64,000 bases of DNA from Ascoidea rubescens DSM 1968 (GCF_001661345.1 NW_017962919.1:62001-126000); one strand, 5' to 3'. Numbered from the stretch's first letter, positions 33,661 through 44,681 are shown. The notes: generated from the letters alone by a model not told the origin. Made by a program: numbers and translations.

Positions 33661-34190
33661 CTCAAATCTCAATATTGATGATAATCATAGTAATCATGAT
33701 CATAATCAGAACCATCACCAAAATAACCAAAATAACCAAAATAACCAAAACAATCATTACAATCACAATAATGACGATAATGATAACTTGAATTACATCA
33801 AACCAACCATCATCACAAACTTCTAACTAGATATATTCAAAGACTTTAAAAACACTGACCACTGTGCCTTCGGTGATACCTGTATATTCCTACACATAAG
33901 AGGCAATTTCCAAAAAGGTTAGAAACTAGATGACAATAGTAATAAATGGATAATAATCAGTACTTATCTTGACACCAAAATCCAAAAAAAATAAAATACT
34001 AGAAGATAAAATCCTATTTAAATGCCCAATCTGTAGAAGAACCTACAAAAATCTAATAAAAACAACCTGTAACCACTACTTTTGGAGAAAAATGCTTCCT
34101 CGAAATATACTCTTCTAAAACCATCAAAAAACGCTTTATCTGCCATGCTAAAACAAATAAAATAATGTTTCCTCCTCTCTCTTCCTTCCC
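33661..34190 (+). pseudogene. CWC24: CWC24 pseudogene (CCCH zinc finger plus RING)
   Basis: Cwc24 is a spliceosome factor with a CCCH finger followed by a RING finger. The relic keeps the order. An Asn/His-rich stretch leads to IKPTIITNF, then at about 33832-33900 FKDFKNTDHCAFGDTCIFLH (family: VCKDYxxTGxCxYGDxCKFLH). At about 33990-34090 FKCPICRRTYKNLIKTTCNH is the RING start, and ICHAKTNKIMF at about 34137-34170 is the RING end. It is broken by at least three stops and two frame changes. The first CCCH cysteine is lost (IFKDF) and a RING cysteine partner reads Trp. The functional copy should be elsewhere. This is a host gene relic, not a mobile element. Confidence 0.75.
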
Positions 34191-34365
34191 TTTCCCTTCC
34201 ACTTGAGTGGCAATCTTTCTGAGCTTCACTCTCATTGGCTGCTTCAGGGGTTGTTTCCAAATTAAAACAAAAAATGTAATCATCAATATATCTATCAATA
34301 CTTTCTTTTTCTTTCTCTTTCTCTTTTTTAATCATTTTAAAGCATTGAAACAATTAATTCATACT

Positions 34366-35235
34366 ATGCCAAATACCAATCTATTTTTAAACTCATCCAG
34401 TTTTCTCACTGCAAACAGTAATACCTCTACCAAAACAAAAAATCTGAAAAATTCTCATCAAACTGATTTACTAACTCCCCCATCTTCTTCTTCTTCAAAC
34501 TTAAACGATTCTGACAACTTTGCTGTATTCAATAAAAAGAGAAAATTCGATTTCACTCCATTTCAAGACTCAAATGATATCAATCACAATCTTATTTCTC
34601 AAATTATTACCGAAAAATCTGACATCAATCTTCCCTTAAGAAATATCACTGATTCCTTTATCAATATCAATAACGACAACAAAACTATCAATAACAAACT
34701 AATCAATCAATTAGCTTCGAAAAAAAAGGAAATTGAAAACTTAACCTCAGTTTTAGAATCAAAAAAATTACAATTGTCTCAATTAATTAAAAAGTATGAT
34801 ATCAATCATCAACACATTACTCATACTACTCATTTCAGCAATTTGAAATCAAAAAGAATCAAGATTAATCAAAATGACTCAATTAATTTTGAGCCAGTTT
34901 CTTCAAACATTACTAATGACTCATTAATCACAAGCTCAAAATCCTGTCCTAACTCTCCATTAAAACGTTTATTCATTAATAACTCTACCGGTAATCATAA
35001 TAACTCAGCCAATTTAATAGATAATCAAACCATGGCTAAAAAAATGCTTCTCACTCATAATACCCCTAATCCTTATAGCCAATTTGATTTATCATACAAT
35101 GATAATGATAAAGAAAACAACTTTTCAAAGACTCTTGATGAGTTCAATAAATTGAATCAACAAAATCAAAATCATTATAATCGTCCGATGACCGCTAAAA
35201 GTTCAATGCTAATTGATCACAATGATGATTATTAA
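34366..35235 (+). CDS. unrecognised Asn/Ser-rich protein with cell-cycle-type short motifs
   Basis: I do not recognise this 289-residue protein. The ATG at 34366 is chosen because the upstream extension is only low-complexity Phe/Leu. Visible features: a Ser-rich LLTPPSSSSSN near residue 40, the basic patch KKRKFDF, and a predicted coiled-coil segment KKKEIENLTSVLESKKLQLS. Further on are NSPLKRLF, a minimal CDK site followed by a KRLF cyclin-docking-like motif, another TP site (HNTPNPYS), and the KEN-box-like DKENN (codons 35110-35118). Disordered throughout, with no domain. The motifs suggest but do not prove a CDK/APC-regulated protein. It lies just downstream of the CWC24 relic. Confidence 0.65.
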   Translation: MPNTNLFLNSSSFLTANSNTSTKTKNLKNSHQTDLLTPPSSSSSNLNDSDNFAVFNKKRKFDFTPFQDSNDINHNLISQIITEKSDINLPLRNITDSFININNDNKTINNKLINQLASKKKEIENLTSVLESKKLQLSQLIKKYDINHQHITHTTHFSNLKSKRIKINQNDSINFEPVSSNITNDSLITSSKSCPNSPLKRLFINNSTGNHNNSANLIDNQTMAKKMLLTHNTPNPYSQFDLSYNDNDKENNFSKTLDEFNKLNQQNQNHYNRPMTAKSSMLIDHNDDY

Positions 35236-36375
35236 TGATCAATGATAATAAATATCTTTATAGAATATTTTCTATTCTTTAAGCTTAAATAAAAAGGAGC
35301 AAAATAAAATAATGTAAAACAAAACAAAATACAATACAATATATTATAATAGAATAAAATAAAAAAAAATAAAATAGAATTAAGTTCGTTTTTGTTTTTA
35401 ATTTCTAAAATGTTTTCCTTCATTCTTTTTTGTTCTTTTTCATTCTCTTCTCTTCTATTTCTCCATTAGATGGTTTTTCTCCTATTAAATTTTGGATTTT
35501 TTTAATAAAATTAATCGAATTAATTTTCGAAGAAACAACAAAAAATATAAAAAAGTAGTAAATTTCGTTTTAATTAGGTCTCACAGCACGCACTTCCCCT
35601 AAAATATCCAGCCTGATTATCTTTTGCTTTTGCTTTCTTTTTGTCCAGTAATTTGAAAACTAAAAGAAAGCTCAGAGGAGTGACAAATCTAAAATAGTCC
35701 CAAAGACAAACTATTAAATAATAAACATGACTCTTGAAATATAAGATAGGAACTTCAGATCGCTAACTTCCATTTTATTGTAACAAAAGATGAACATTGC
35801 AGTGCAGTTTCATAAAAAGCCTACCATTTATCGTTACTTCATTTCTCATTCTTGTTATCCACCCGGTTTGTTCAACCTACTTTTCGGGTACTCCAGCTTT
35901 GAACTTTGATTAGAGCAGATGGTAGTTTTTTTTTCATTAGCTTTGCTTCTTTCAAATACTCTCAACAGCAGGATTGTGTTTTTATTCTACTCTTCAGTTT
36001 AATTTTCAGTCCGAATTACGTTTGACCAAATGGATAAAAATGGATAGAATTAACCACAATGACAAAAACCTGAGACAGGAAAAATGAAGAAAATTGTGTA
36101 TCATGGATAAAAGCGTAACAACACAATTAACAATCTCTCTACGAAAAAAACTTAATTCAAAATGTGCAGTCAGCTGAAGGACAATTTTCGAATCCAATTT
36201 ACACCATAAAATTATACCAGAAATAAAAAAAAAAGTTTCTTAATTATACAATAAACATTTGCAGTGATATTTTGTTTTTCATTTAGACAAGATGTGAATT
36301 GATAGTGGCTACTCCAGGTCTAGCGGCAATACCACCATGGTCAATGCTGGAGGTGGCACCAACAGGATTGCTGAT
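35236..36375. other. 1.1-kb gene-free AT-rich region
   Basis: Lies between two convergent genes. No open frame with a recognisable domain, no RNA gene seen. AAAATA-rich runs near 35300-35380 are simple sequence. Confidence 0.45.
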
Positions 36376-37374
36376 TCAGAAGATGGTGTCTTTGTTTGTG
36401 GACAAGTTTTTGGTTGAAGTGAATAGATGTGAGACACCATCATCAGAAGCATAAGTGGTGGAAGTGTGGGCGGCACCACTGGAAGCAGTATCTGAGACAT
36501 TGATAGAGACATCGGAAGCACTGCTGTGATCATCACTGTTATTGAAGACGCCTGGAGTGGTATGTGAGAGCTGTGTGTGTTGGGCTGTTGATCGAATGCT
36601 GGCGGTGGATGGAGAGAAATGAATGGTTGGTTTGAAGGAGCAGCTTGTGTTATGGTGTATAAGATGGTATTGGAGGATAAGCTTGCTGTTAAAGCCGAAC
36701 TCTTTGGGTGTGATTGTAAGAACACGTTTGAAAAGTCTTTGGAAATACGTTGGATGTGTTTCTGTCAAAGCACCCAAGTCGATAAGAGAGATTTTTTTGA
36801 TTTTTGCTGAAAAGTGGATCTGGTTCCTGATGATCATGAGATAGTTGGAGGCTATATGCCTGGACACAAGAAAGACCAACTGGACAATGTATGGCAAGAC
36901 TATGTTACAGGCTTGCTGAAGGCAGGTGCTTTTTTTGTTGTACTTTCTGTTTCTTGTCTTGTTGAGACATGCCTTTGTGTATATCAGGATGGGCACCAAA
37001 TCAAGACGGTTGTACACCAGGAGACAGCAGGACTGTAAGAGGGGGATATCATGGTTCTCAGGAATGAAGCGTTGATTTGGCGAAAAGCATGAGTGGCAGA
37101 CATGGTAGCTGTGCTGCTTGACAAAAATGGAATAGGTTGTAAGTGGAATAAAGTCCAGATGATCAGTGGGAGAATAGTGTTTGCATTTGTCTAGTTTACA
37201 GGAGGGATAAAATATTGATTTTAGTGTCTTGTTTAACACGAGAAAGTGGAGTTGTGAAAAGGGATCTGAAAAACGATAAGCAAACCATTGGTCGGATGAC
37301 AATTGGTAAGAAAGGAAAGTAGATGGATTAAATAATTTTATTAAGTTTTTTGTGTTGGTTTTTGTTTTGGCCAT
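36376..37374 (-). CDS. Ada/AraC-like protein: degenerate Ada zinc-binding domain plus AraC-type HTH
   Basis: A 332-residue protein. The N-terminal part (about residues 25-100) follows the Ada methylphosphotriester domain: FLVLNKTLKSIFYPSCK, then HSYHVCHSC, matching FxxxVxTTGIFCRPSC and FRPCKRC of bacterial Ada. Three of the four zinc cysteines are present (59, 93, 96). The first, which in Ada is the methyl acceptor (Cys38), is missing; FYPSC stands for FCRPSC. Residues about 160-227 fit an AraC-type double helix-turn-helix, ending LIDLGALTETHPTYFQRLFK and RVLTITPKEF. The C-terminal 90 residues are Ser/Thr-rich. Such Ada/AraC proteins are bacterial in type and occur patchily in fungi. Function may be DNA binding without alkyl transfer. 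The frame is intact over its whole length. Confidence 0.65.
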   Translation of the reverse strand: MAKTKTNTKNLIKLFNPSTFLSYQLSSDQWFAYRFSDPFSQLHFLVLNKTLKSIFYPSCKLDKCKHYSPTDHLDFIPLTTYSIFVKQHSYHVCHSCFSPNQRFIPENHDIPLLQSCCLLVYNRLDLVPILIYTKACLNKTRNRKYNKKSTCLQQACNIVLPYIVQLVFLVSRHIASNYLMIIRNQIHFSAKIKKISLIDLGALTETHPTYFQRLFKRVLTITPKEFGFNSKLILQYHLIHHNTSCSFKPTIHFSPSTASIRSTAQHTQLSHTTPGVFNNSDDHSSASDVSINVSDTASSGAAHTSTTYASDDGVSHLFTSTKNLSTNKDTIF

Positions 37375-38707
37375 TTGATCATTTATTATTTGAGATCAGT
37401 GCTGAAGTTTTTTATCTCAGATTAGGTGTGGTTTACTAAAGTATTTGTGCTTAGAATATGCTCGTATTTGACTAATAACTGAGCTGAGCAAATAAACAAG
37501 ATAGCAAAGCAATCTTTTTTTGTTGAATTTATTTCAATATTTACGAATATACATTAAATTTTTAAGATTATTAGATTTATTTTGTAGTGATCTAGCCAAT
37601 TGGCCAATTGCAATCGTTATTACTGGGCAAAGCAACTCGCTCTAGGATATAAGTAAAGGAAGCAGTGACAGGGCCACAGGGCCACAGAGCCACAAAACCA
37701 AATCAGCTGCAATTGAGATCTGCATTGATAATGTTATTGCAATGAGCAGCTGGGTATTCCATTAACAACACAGAGATAACATCACATTGGTCTGTGATCC
37801 ACTTTGATGCTGCCTTTTGTAAAATGGTAGATGATTTTCCGCTGATAAACTTTTCGGACAAACTAGTGCATATACACACATGTAAACGCGCAAACACCTA
37901 ACATCCACGCATTCGACATGTGTCACTTTTGCCAAATGTGTCATCTTGTGAGCTAAGTAACAGGATTGGTGTTGAAGCTCAATAGTCGACATTCCGTTGA
38001 CATAATCTTCTTTTCACCACAATTAATTCCATTTCATCACCATCAAACAAAGATTAATCTTCTCTTTCAGAATGTTACAAAGCCGTTTCCGGTTTGTTCT
38101 TCGGATTCAAGAACCGGATTTTTTCTCTCATTTCCGGGTTTCGGTTTCTTTGTAATCCACCAAGATTAGCTAATACAAATTAGTAAAAATTAGTCAAGAT
38201 TAATAATAACAAAAATATCAAATAGAAAATCAAATAATGTAGCAGAATGTTTTTCTCCCTTACTTTTGTAGTTCAAAAGTTAAATTAGCATTACTAAATC
38301 TCTAACCAGTTAATCAACAGGATTTAACCTGTTCTATCATGAGTATTTTTTTTTGTCTGATAATTATGATTACAATCAATTACTAATCTGTGAGGGTTAC
38401 AAATTGTTTTTACCAAATACTAGCTTTTTAAATTTTGCAGTAAATTCGCACAATTGCTATTTATTTGTATTCATTAGCCTCTTGTGTTGAAGTGCAGCCA
38501 TATCCGGTGGGAATTCAGGAGTGTTGGTGAATTGATTGAAATTAGTATATCAATAGGGGAAAATATCTAGTTTCAATTTTTGATCCTATTTCTTTTATCA
38601 AAAATATTATATCTGCAATAATTAGTCTTTTAGGTCTTCAATACTATCCTAATATATTCAATTAACTCATTTCAATTAACTCAATTCAATTAGCACCTAC
38701 ATCCACC
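37375..38707. other. 1.3-kb gene-free region with NmrA-like promoter
   Basis: Lies between divergent starts of the Ada/AraC-like and NmrA-like genes. A GGGCCACA direct repeat is at 37668-37690. Short frames on the minus strand near 37700-37990 show no domain. The promoter of the NmrA-like gene is within the last few hundred bases (ATTCAATTAACTCA units near 38655-38690). Confidence 0.45.
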
Positions 38708-39160
38708 ATGTCTTACAAACCAAAAGTCGCTGTTTTCGGTATCAATGGCTCCTTAGGTAGCGTTACTATCAATGCCTTGACCTCAGCTCCATTTGCTGAC
38801 AAGATTGCACTTCCAGTTATTGCCATCACCAGAGACAACTCCAAGGAAACCGACACTGATCTAGTTGTTTATAAACAAGCAGAGGTCAAGCCAGATGCTC
38901 CAGCCAAAGAATTGACCGATATCTTGAAGGGAGTTGACGTTTTGCTCAATGTTGGAAGCGTTGCAAATTCCAATGACAGAACTTTGGATGCCATTCTCAA
39001 AGCTGGCACAATCAAATTATATGTTCCCTCTCAGTTTGGATTGGATTTAGTTGCTACTCAAAGTTATTTTCCTAATTTTTTGTCTATCAAAACTGACCAC
39101 ACCAACAAGGCAAGAAGCTTGGGTATCAAAACTGTTGATGTCATTACCTCACTATTTGCT
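38708..39160 (+). repeat. arm of 453-bp inverted repeat (NmrA coding)
   Basis: Partner of 1903-2355. Identity starts at the ATG and reaches at least 39160, where the other copy enters the assembly gap. At 39586-39595 the sequence ATTCAAATGG resembles the post-gap TTTCAAATGG (complement of 1515-1524), and then the two diverge. Confidence 0.92.
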
Positions 39161-39607
39161 CAGTCAGGCAAATTTTTGTACGAATGGATTGGTTCTGCTG
39201 GTTACAATCCTGCTACTCAAACTGCTACTTTCATTGGAGATCCAAACCTCAAATCTGCCATTTCCAAATTGGAAGACATTGGTAAAGCGCTTGCATCACT
39301 ATCAATCAAGGACCCTCAAACAATCCCAGACACAGTCAGAATCTATTCTGATTTGGCCTCTCAAGAAGATATTGTAAAGAGATATGAAGAAACCCACAAT
39401 GTCACAATCAAACGTGAAGGTATTTCAAAAGAAGAAGGTTTGAAGAAAGCACAAGCCTTGTTAGCCAAAGGTTTTAATTTTAATGACTTTTTCTTATATT
39501 TACAAGTCGCTGCTTCTCAAGGTGTAGATAAAGGATTATTGTTTTCATCGGACGACAGAGAGTTTGTCAATCCAAATGAATCACTATTCAAATGGGGAAA
39601 ATTTTAA
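38708..39607 (+). CDS. NmrA/isoflavone-reductase-like oxidoreductase, intact copy
   Basis: A 299-residue protein of the atypical short-chain dehydrogenase group that includes NmrA, isoflavone reductase and fungal CipA-like proteins. A Rossmann start is seen with GINGSLG at residues 11-17. VDVLLNVGS (about 78-86) and YVPSQFGLDLV (about 107-117, where the family has PSEFG) follow, and FLSIKTDHTNKARSLG holds the family lysine region. The substrate is unknown; proteins of this type usually use NADPH on small carbonyl or aromatic substrates. Residues 1-151 are coded by DNA identical to the minus-strand copy at 1903-2355. The start is fixed by the CACC-ATG context and by the point where identity with that copy ends. 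Confidence 0.9.
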   Translation: MSYKPKVAVFGINGSLGSVTINALTSAPFADKIALPVIAITRDNSKETDTDLVVYKQAEVKPDAPAKELTDILKGVDVLLNVGSVANSNDRTLDAILKAGTIKLYVPSQFGLDLVATQSYFPNFLSIKTDHTNKARSLGIKTVDVITSLFAQSGKFLYEWIGSAGYNPATQTATFIGDPNLKSAISKLEDIGKALASLSIKDPQTIPDTVRIYSDLASQEDIVKRYEETHNVTIKREGISKEEGLKKAQALLAKGFNFNDFFLYLQVAASQGVDKGLLFSSDDREFVNPNESLFKWGKF

Positions 39608-41686
39608 TTTGATATAGTAAAGCTTACTTGGACAAAACAGCAGTATTGAGTATTTTCTATATACATTTCCATAAAAGTTTAATCCTATGTTATATAGCTA
39701 AATGAATATCTATTAATTCTAATATCTCAATGAAAAAAAGCTTTCCCTTTAATTTGTTATTACGGCAGAGTAAATACTTTTTTTGTTGGCAAATCTTGTA
39801 ATATCAATTACATTAAAAGAAAACCATATTGTGGTTACAGAGCAATCACCAATTGGAAGCCAGTGAAAAAAACAAAAGTAATCAGAACAAAAAAGGCAGG
39901 GACGTTCATTTTGGTACATTTGTGAATAAACGAACAATTTGATGGAACAACAATAACTAAGGCTATAAAGATATATAGACCACAATTTTCAAACTTAATG
40001 ATCTGCTATTTTCAGTCGAGTTTTCCTATTTACTTTTCTTTGACATGGGATGGGTTTATGTATTAGCACTCCGGAAAACTAGATGGTACTACAATTATTG
40101 TTCAATGAAGTCAAATATCTAATCAACTGTTCCTCAAGCTTTAATGTTATTGTTATTAATATGAATCGGTTGATCAAATCAGAATCTGCAAAATAGAAAA
40201 TAGCATTTCAATTACTCTTGTAGAGTTTCAAATTGTGGTATTTCCACTATAAACCAATAATCAAAACTTTTTGAATTTGATAACCATCAAGTTGGATGTC
40301 ATCACTTTTATACAATTCTAGATAAACTGATGAACTGAAATCTGTCCAAATGTTATATCAGTATGGGGGCAATATTGCAGAACCAAAATAAGTGCATTAT
40401 GAAGATGCTCAGTTTTAAAGAGGTACAAATAAACGATCACAGATCGCTGTGGTATTATCCAATTATAACCGGTTCCTTTATCATTCAATTTTTCATTCAA
40501 TTTTAATTTCACCAACTAGAAATATAAAACACAATTAAAGATATTTATTGTGTATTTCCTTTAAGATTGGAAATATTAAAATCAGGGGACTAAGAGTTCA
40601 GTTTTGCTTTTAAAACTAGAGTACACCACTCGGTACATTTATTGATCATTTTGATTACTCATGTAGTAACACATAACCAAACAGAACAAAAATATAAAAA
40701 TACTGAAGCTCTCTCTTTCATCTCAAATAGGCTTTTAACCAGTTTATTATGTTTCTTATATTTTTAAACCAATTTAATTGTGGTTTATTATCACAAAAAT
40801 CCAAAACAACAGCAACCTGTTTTGGTATTTTCGACTCTTTCCATTTCATTTTCATTCATCATATTGCAACTTCCAAAGATTTAGCAAAATGAAGCAATCT
40901 CAAATATTTTTAGATTGGATTGCATTTTTTTGAATAAAATTGTTTTATGTAGTAATTTGTTTTTCAGGACAATTTATTTTTTTAACAGACAAGCACAAGC
41001 AATCAAAATTTGAGATAGCAGCACTGACACCAGTGAAGCTGACCCACAAACCTATCACCAACATAATAATATTCAGAAAACTAGAAAACCATCTTAAAGT
41101 TGGGATGAAAAAGATTTATTACTACAGAGGATTACTGTTGGTTGTCTTTTTTAAAACTATTCAACGTTCTAATAAATTGATCAATATGGTTCTTTTAGTT
41201 TTGATTCGTATATTCGGCCATTCTTTGTACTGATTCAAATCAAAACGTTTTCCCTTGAATTTTATTACAAATGCTTCTTTAAACTAACCTACAACTCTTT
41301 CAAAACTATAAAGGGTTTCAACAAAAATTTGAGCAACAGTAATAACACTAATCATTGCCACCACTATTATTATCGATCAAACCATTAACTGTTACAGTTG
41401 AAAATCCAAATGATATTTATTAATCACTTTTTTAAAAATAACTGATATAAACGTTAATATATCAATACTACTAAGACTTAGTATTTTCAAATTGTTTTTT
41501 ACTCATTTTCATTAAATTCCAACCTCAATTTTATGATTTTTATCTGTTTCAATTTTGGTGTGAATATTACCGATATATCCAATACTCAAATAATTTATTT
41601 AATAAATTCAAGCAAATAAACACACTTTCAAATATGTTAGATTTTTTCGATTTTTCTTAAACAGATTTAGTCACTTTGGCACAAGT
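39608..41686. other. 2.1-kb gene-free region
   Basis: The longest stretch without a host gene outside the retrotransposon block. A 97-codon frame at 40940-41233 and a 65-codon minus frame at 40318-40515 have no recognisable domain and no codon bias that would support them. No RNA gene or repeat was identified. Confidence 0.4.
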
Positions 41687-43030
41687 TCAATTAATCTTTT
41701 CAACACTTTTAATAACACCAGCAGCAACAGTTTGTTTCATATCTCTGATAGTAAATCGGCCTAATGGTGGATACTCGTTGAAGCTCTCAACACACATTGG
41801 TTTGATTGGAACTAATTTAACAATAACACTTTCATTATTTCTGAGGAATTTTGGATTTATTTTGGCTGCTTTACCAGTTCTTCTATCAATTTTCTTTTTT
41901 AATTCAGCAAATCTGCAGGCAATATGAGTAGTGTGGCAATCAAACACTGGAGTGTAGCCAATGCCAATTTGACCAAGATGATTAAGCAATATAACTTGAG
42001 CATCAAAGGAAGCACAACTTTTCGGTGGGTCATTTTTGACATCACCACACACGTAGCCTCTTGTGATATCTTTGACAGAGACGTTTTTAACATTAAAGCC
42101 AAGATTGTGAGCAGGAAGGCCCTCGGATAATGATTCGTGATGCATTTCAACTGACTTGCCTTCACCGGTGATATCGAGAGGAGCAAATGTAACAACTTGA
42201 CCAGGCTTTATCACACCAGTTTCAACTCTACCAACTGGCACAGTTCCAATACCACCGATCGTGTAGACGTCTTGCAATGGTAAATGTAATGGTTTATTTT
42301 TTGGTCTTTTTGGCAATTGAATCGAGTCAATAGCTTGTACCAACGTCTTACCACGAAGTACACCATTTCCAATCCCCACAGCCCAACCTTCATGCCATGA
42401 AGAGTTTGAGGAAGACTCAAGCATGTTGTCACCATTCCAACCAGATATTGGAAGAAAAGCTACAGATTTAGGATTGTAACCAACTTTCTTGACAAAATCG
42501 TAAGTCTCTTTGATAACTTGATAGAATCTTTTTTCACTCCAGTAAGCACTATCCACCTTGTTCACCGCAACTATTAATTGTTTAACACCCATGGTCTATG
42601 CTAGTAAAGCGTGTTCTCTGGTTTGACCGTCTGTAGATATACCAGCTTCAGATTCACCAGCTTCAGATTCACCAGCGACAGCTGAAACAACTAAAATAGC
42701 ACAATCAGCCAGTGTTCACCTGTGATCATGTTCTTAATGAAATCTCAATGTCCTGGTGCATCCATAATAGTAACATGGTATTTTGGAGTCTCGAATTTCC
42801 GTAATGTAATATCAATGGTGATTCCTCTCTCTCTGGGCCTTTAACTTATCTAGCACCGATGCATACTTGAACGAGCTTTTGTCTAATTCAGCAGCTTCTT
42901 TCTCATAGTGTTCAATCGTGCGCTTGTCAATCCCTCCACATTTGTAAATTAAATGGCCGGTGGTGGTTGATTTGCCAGAATCAACATGTCCAATAACGAC
43001 GACATTAACGTGTTGTTTTTCTCTACCCAT
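41687..43030 (-). pseudogene. TEF1: TEF1 (translation elongation factor EF-1alpha) pseudogene
   Basis: Nearly full-length EF-1alpha remains recognisable: [20 protein letters not shown] (P-loop GHVDSGKS), later [13 protein letters not shown] (NKxD), [19 protein letters not shown] and [20 protein letters not shown]. It is broken. A 2-base loss after the RER of switch I (about 42812) shifts the frame. An in-frame TGA replaces Arg in the GHRDF motif (42745-42747). A 1-base loss near 42715 restores the frame, and a TAG lies before the VKQLIV block (42596-42598). A 15-base unit near 42645-42675 is duplicated. The Lys-rich C-terminal tail is absent. Conserved domains are otherwise well kept, so decay is fairly recent or it was a diverged paralog. 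Confidence 0.9.
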
Positions 43031-43538
43031 TGTGACGGCGGTATGTGCTAGTTGTTCTTAATAGTGTTTGGCTTGACAAAAATATAATATCAGGTGTATT
43101 CAAGCAATTGAAGTAATCGCCTTATAAATTGAGAGTGCGTGGATTATGGGCTATTTCATTTCTAACTCTTTCTCAACAGCTGAGAAGAACAAGCCAATAT
43201 ATATATTTCGATGGCTGTGAATCAGCCACCTCCCTCGATGTGATTGGACAAGGCGCTCATGAGTAGCGATGCCACTGTGCATAACCCCCGGTGATGGTAT
43301 TTCTTATTCAAGAAGGCAAATCTTTGTTCGACTCCTTTCTCCCCAGCATCGCAGAGCAGTGCAGATTTGGCGGGATAGAACGTAAGCCTGCTCCCATTCC
43401 GGCTCAAATTCGCCACAACTGTACACACAAAAACAAGGCAGATAATAGCCAATCAAAGCGGGTACCTTGTGTTACGCTTGATGGCTTCCGAAAGGAGAGG
43501 CCCCAAGATCTGTGGTCCTTTCATAAGCAACTTTGAGC
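43031..43538. promoter_or_regulatory. divergent region TEF1 relic / AIM19-like
   Basis: 508 bases holding the former TEF1 promoter and the AIM19-like promoter, moderately GC-rich near 43330-43440. No specific site is claimed. Confidence 0.45.
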
Positions 43539-44063
43539 ATGGCTCTGATGAGAGTGTTGCTTCAGTTATCACAATCCAGACAAAACATTCGAAAGATGGC
43601 GAAAGATGCTGCTCCAAGTTCTTCTTCTCTAGAAGAGACAGTCACAGCTGTCGCTACCTCTAGCTTCCAAAACCCTCTCTTCCAAAGGGCTTACCAGTAC
43701 ACTGCCACTCCCTACCCAGCATGGTTTTCGTCTGTGTCCATATTCTTAACGCCGTTCATTAACAGAAAGATTCTTTCTCACAGAGTAAAAGAGAATAAAG
43801 CTACTACCAAACTCATGATACCTGTTGGAACTTTCAGTTCTATTTTCTATGGTTCTGCGTTTGCTCTTGCAGGCTTTATAATCCAGGATGGAGATGTGAC
43901 CAATGGTGCTGGTTTCACGTTTGTGTGGTCGACATTATATTTGCTAGTTCATGGAAGGAAGTCACTTGCTGGTCTTCGCTATGGACAGCCATGGCCTTTG
44001 TTTTTGGCAACAACTCTTGCTGGAAATGCCATTTTGCATGGCAGGCGTTTTTTCTTTCCTTAG
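43539..44063 (+). CDS. AIM19: Aim19-like mitochondrial membrane protein
   Basis: A 174-residue protein of unknown function related to yeast Aim19 (YIL087C), a mitochondrial protein found in inheritance screens. Matching pattern: FQRAYQYTATPYPAWFSSVS near residue 46 (family: TRTPYPA), then GFIIQDGDVTNGAGFTFVWS (family: YMIYDNDLENGAGFIATWS) and KSLAGLRYGQPWPLFLATTL. Four hydrophobic segments fit a membrane protein. The ATG at 43539 gives an Arg/Leu-rich N-terminus without acidic residues (ALMRVLLQLSQSRQNIRK), a plausible mitochondrial targeting signal. A downstream ATG at 43596 is the alternative. Confidence 0.83.
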   Translation: MALMRVLLQLSQSRQNIRKMAKDAAPSSSSLEETVTAVATSSFQNPLFQRAYQYTATPYPAWFSSVSIFLTPFINRKILSHRVKENKATTKLMIPVGTFSSIFYGSAFALAGFIIQDGDVTNGAGFTFVWSTLYLLVHGRKSLAGLRYGQPWPLFLATTLAGNAILHGRRFFFP

Positions 44064-44681
44064 CTCTTAGCTTTTTCAGTTCTTCTGGCTTTAGTCTGTT
44101 CAGAAATTTTGTCTAGTATTCCCTCACAGTTGCAATACAGCCCACTATTCTGCATAATGAATTGTAATATTAATGATCGATATATTTTTGGTCGCTCTGT
44201 TTGTTTTGATACTCAATTAATTTCTTGAATTGAAGCTTGACTTTGGATTTGGATCTCCAAAAACCAGCCCCAAGAATTATCGTTTTCTCGCCAGCCATTG
44301 GTTATATGGTTTTAATGTTTGCTGTGAGATAATCACAATCCAAAAGCTTCTGAACGAGTTAATATGATGATTCAGTTGATCTCTCATATGATTCTTTGCA
44401 CTTTATTAGATATGAGATCCAGAATCATATTGTTTCTAGAGGTAGACTTGCAACTCATTGCACCCATTTGTTAGCATTCTTCAGCTCTTTCAATCCACTG
44501 GTGTTTGAAGGCGAAATGTACTTCGCTGCAGAGTCCTGCAGTGCTTAAATGAACTGGATGGAAAATCTGATTTTTGTTTATTCTTTGAAATTATCACCTT
44601 GGGCATCTCCCACAACTCTACAAAAATATAGCTACCATCTCACATTTCTAGAAAACACTCATATTCAATAAACTTATTTCA
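44064..44681. promoter_or_regulatory. AIM19-like to SNM1 intergenic region
   Basis: 618 bases between two genes on the same strand, with the terminator of the first and promoter of the second. No other gene was seen. Confidence 0.45.

Noticed and set aside
40940-41233. 97-codon plus-strand frame in the 2.1-kb gene-free region
   Set aside because: No domain, atypical composition, and no supporting context.
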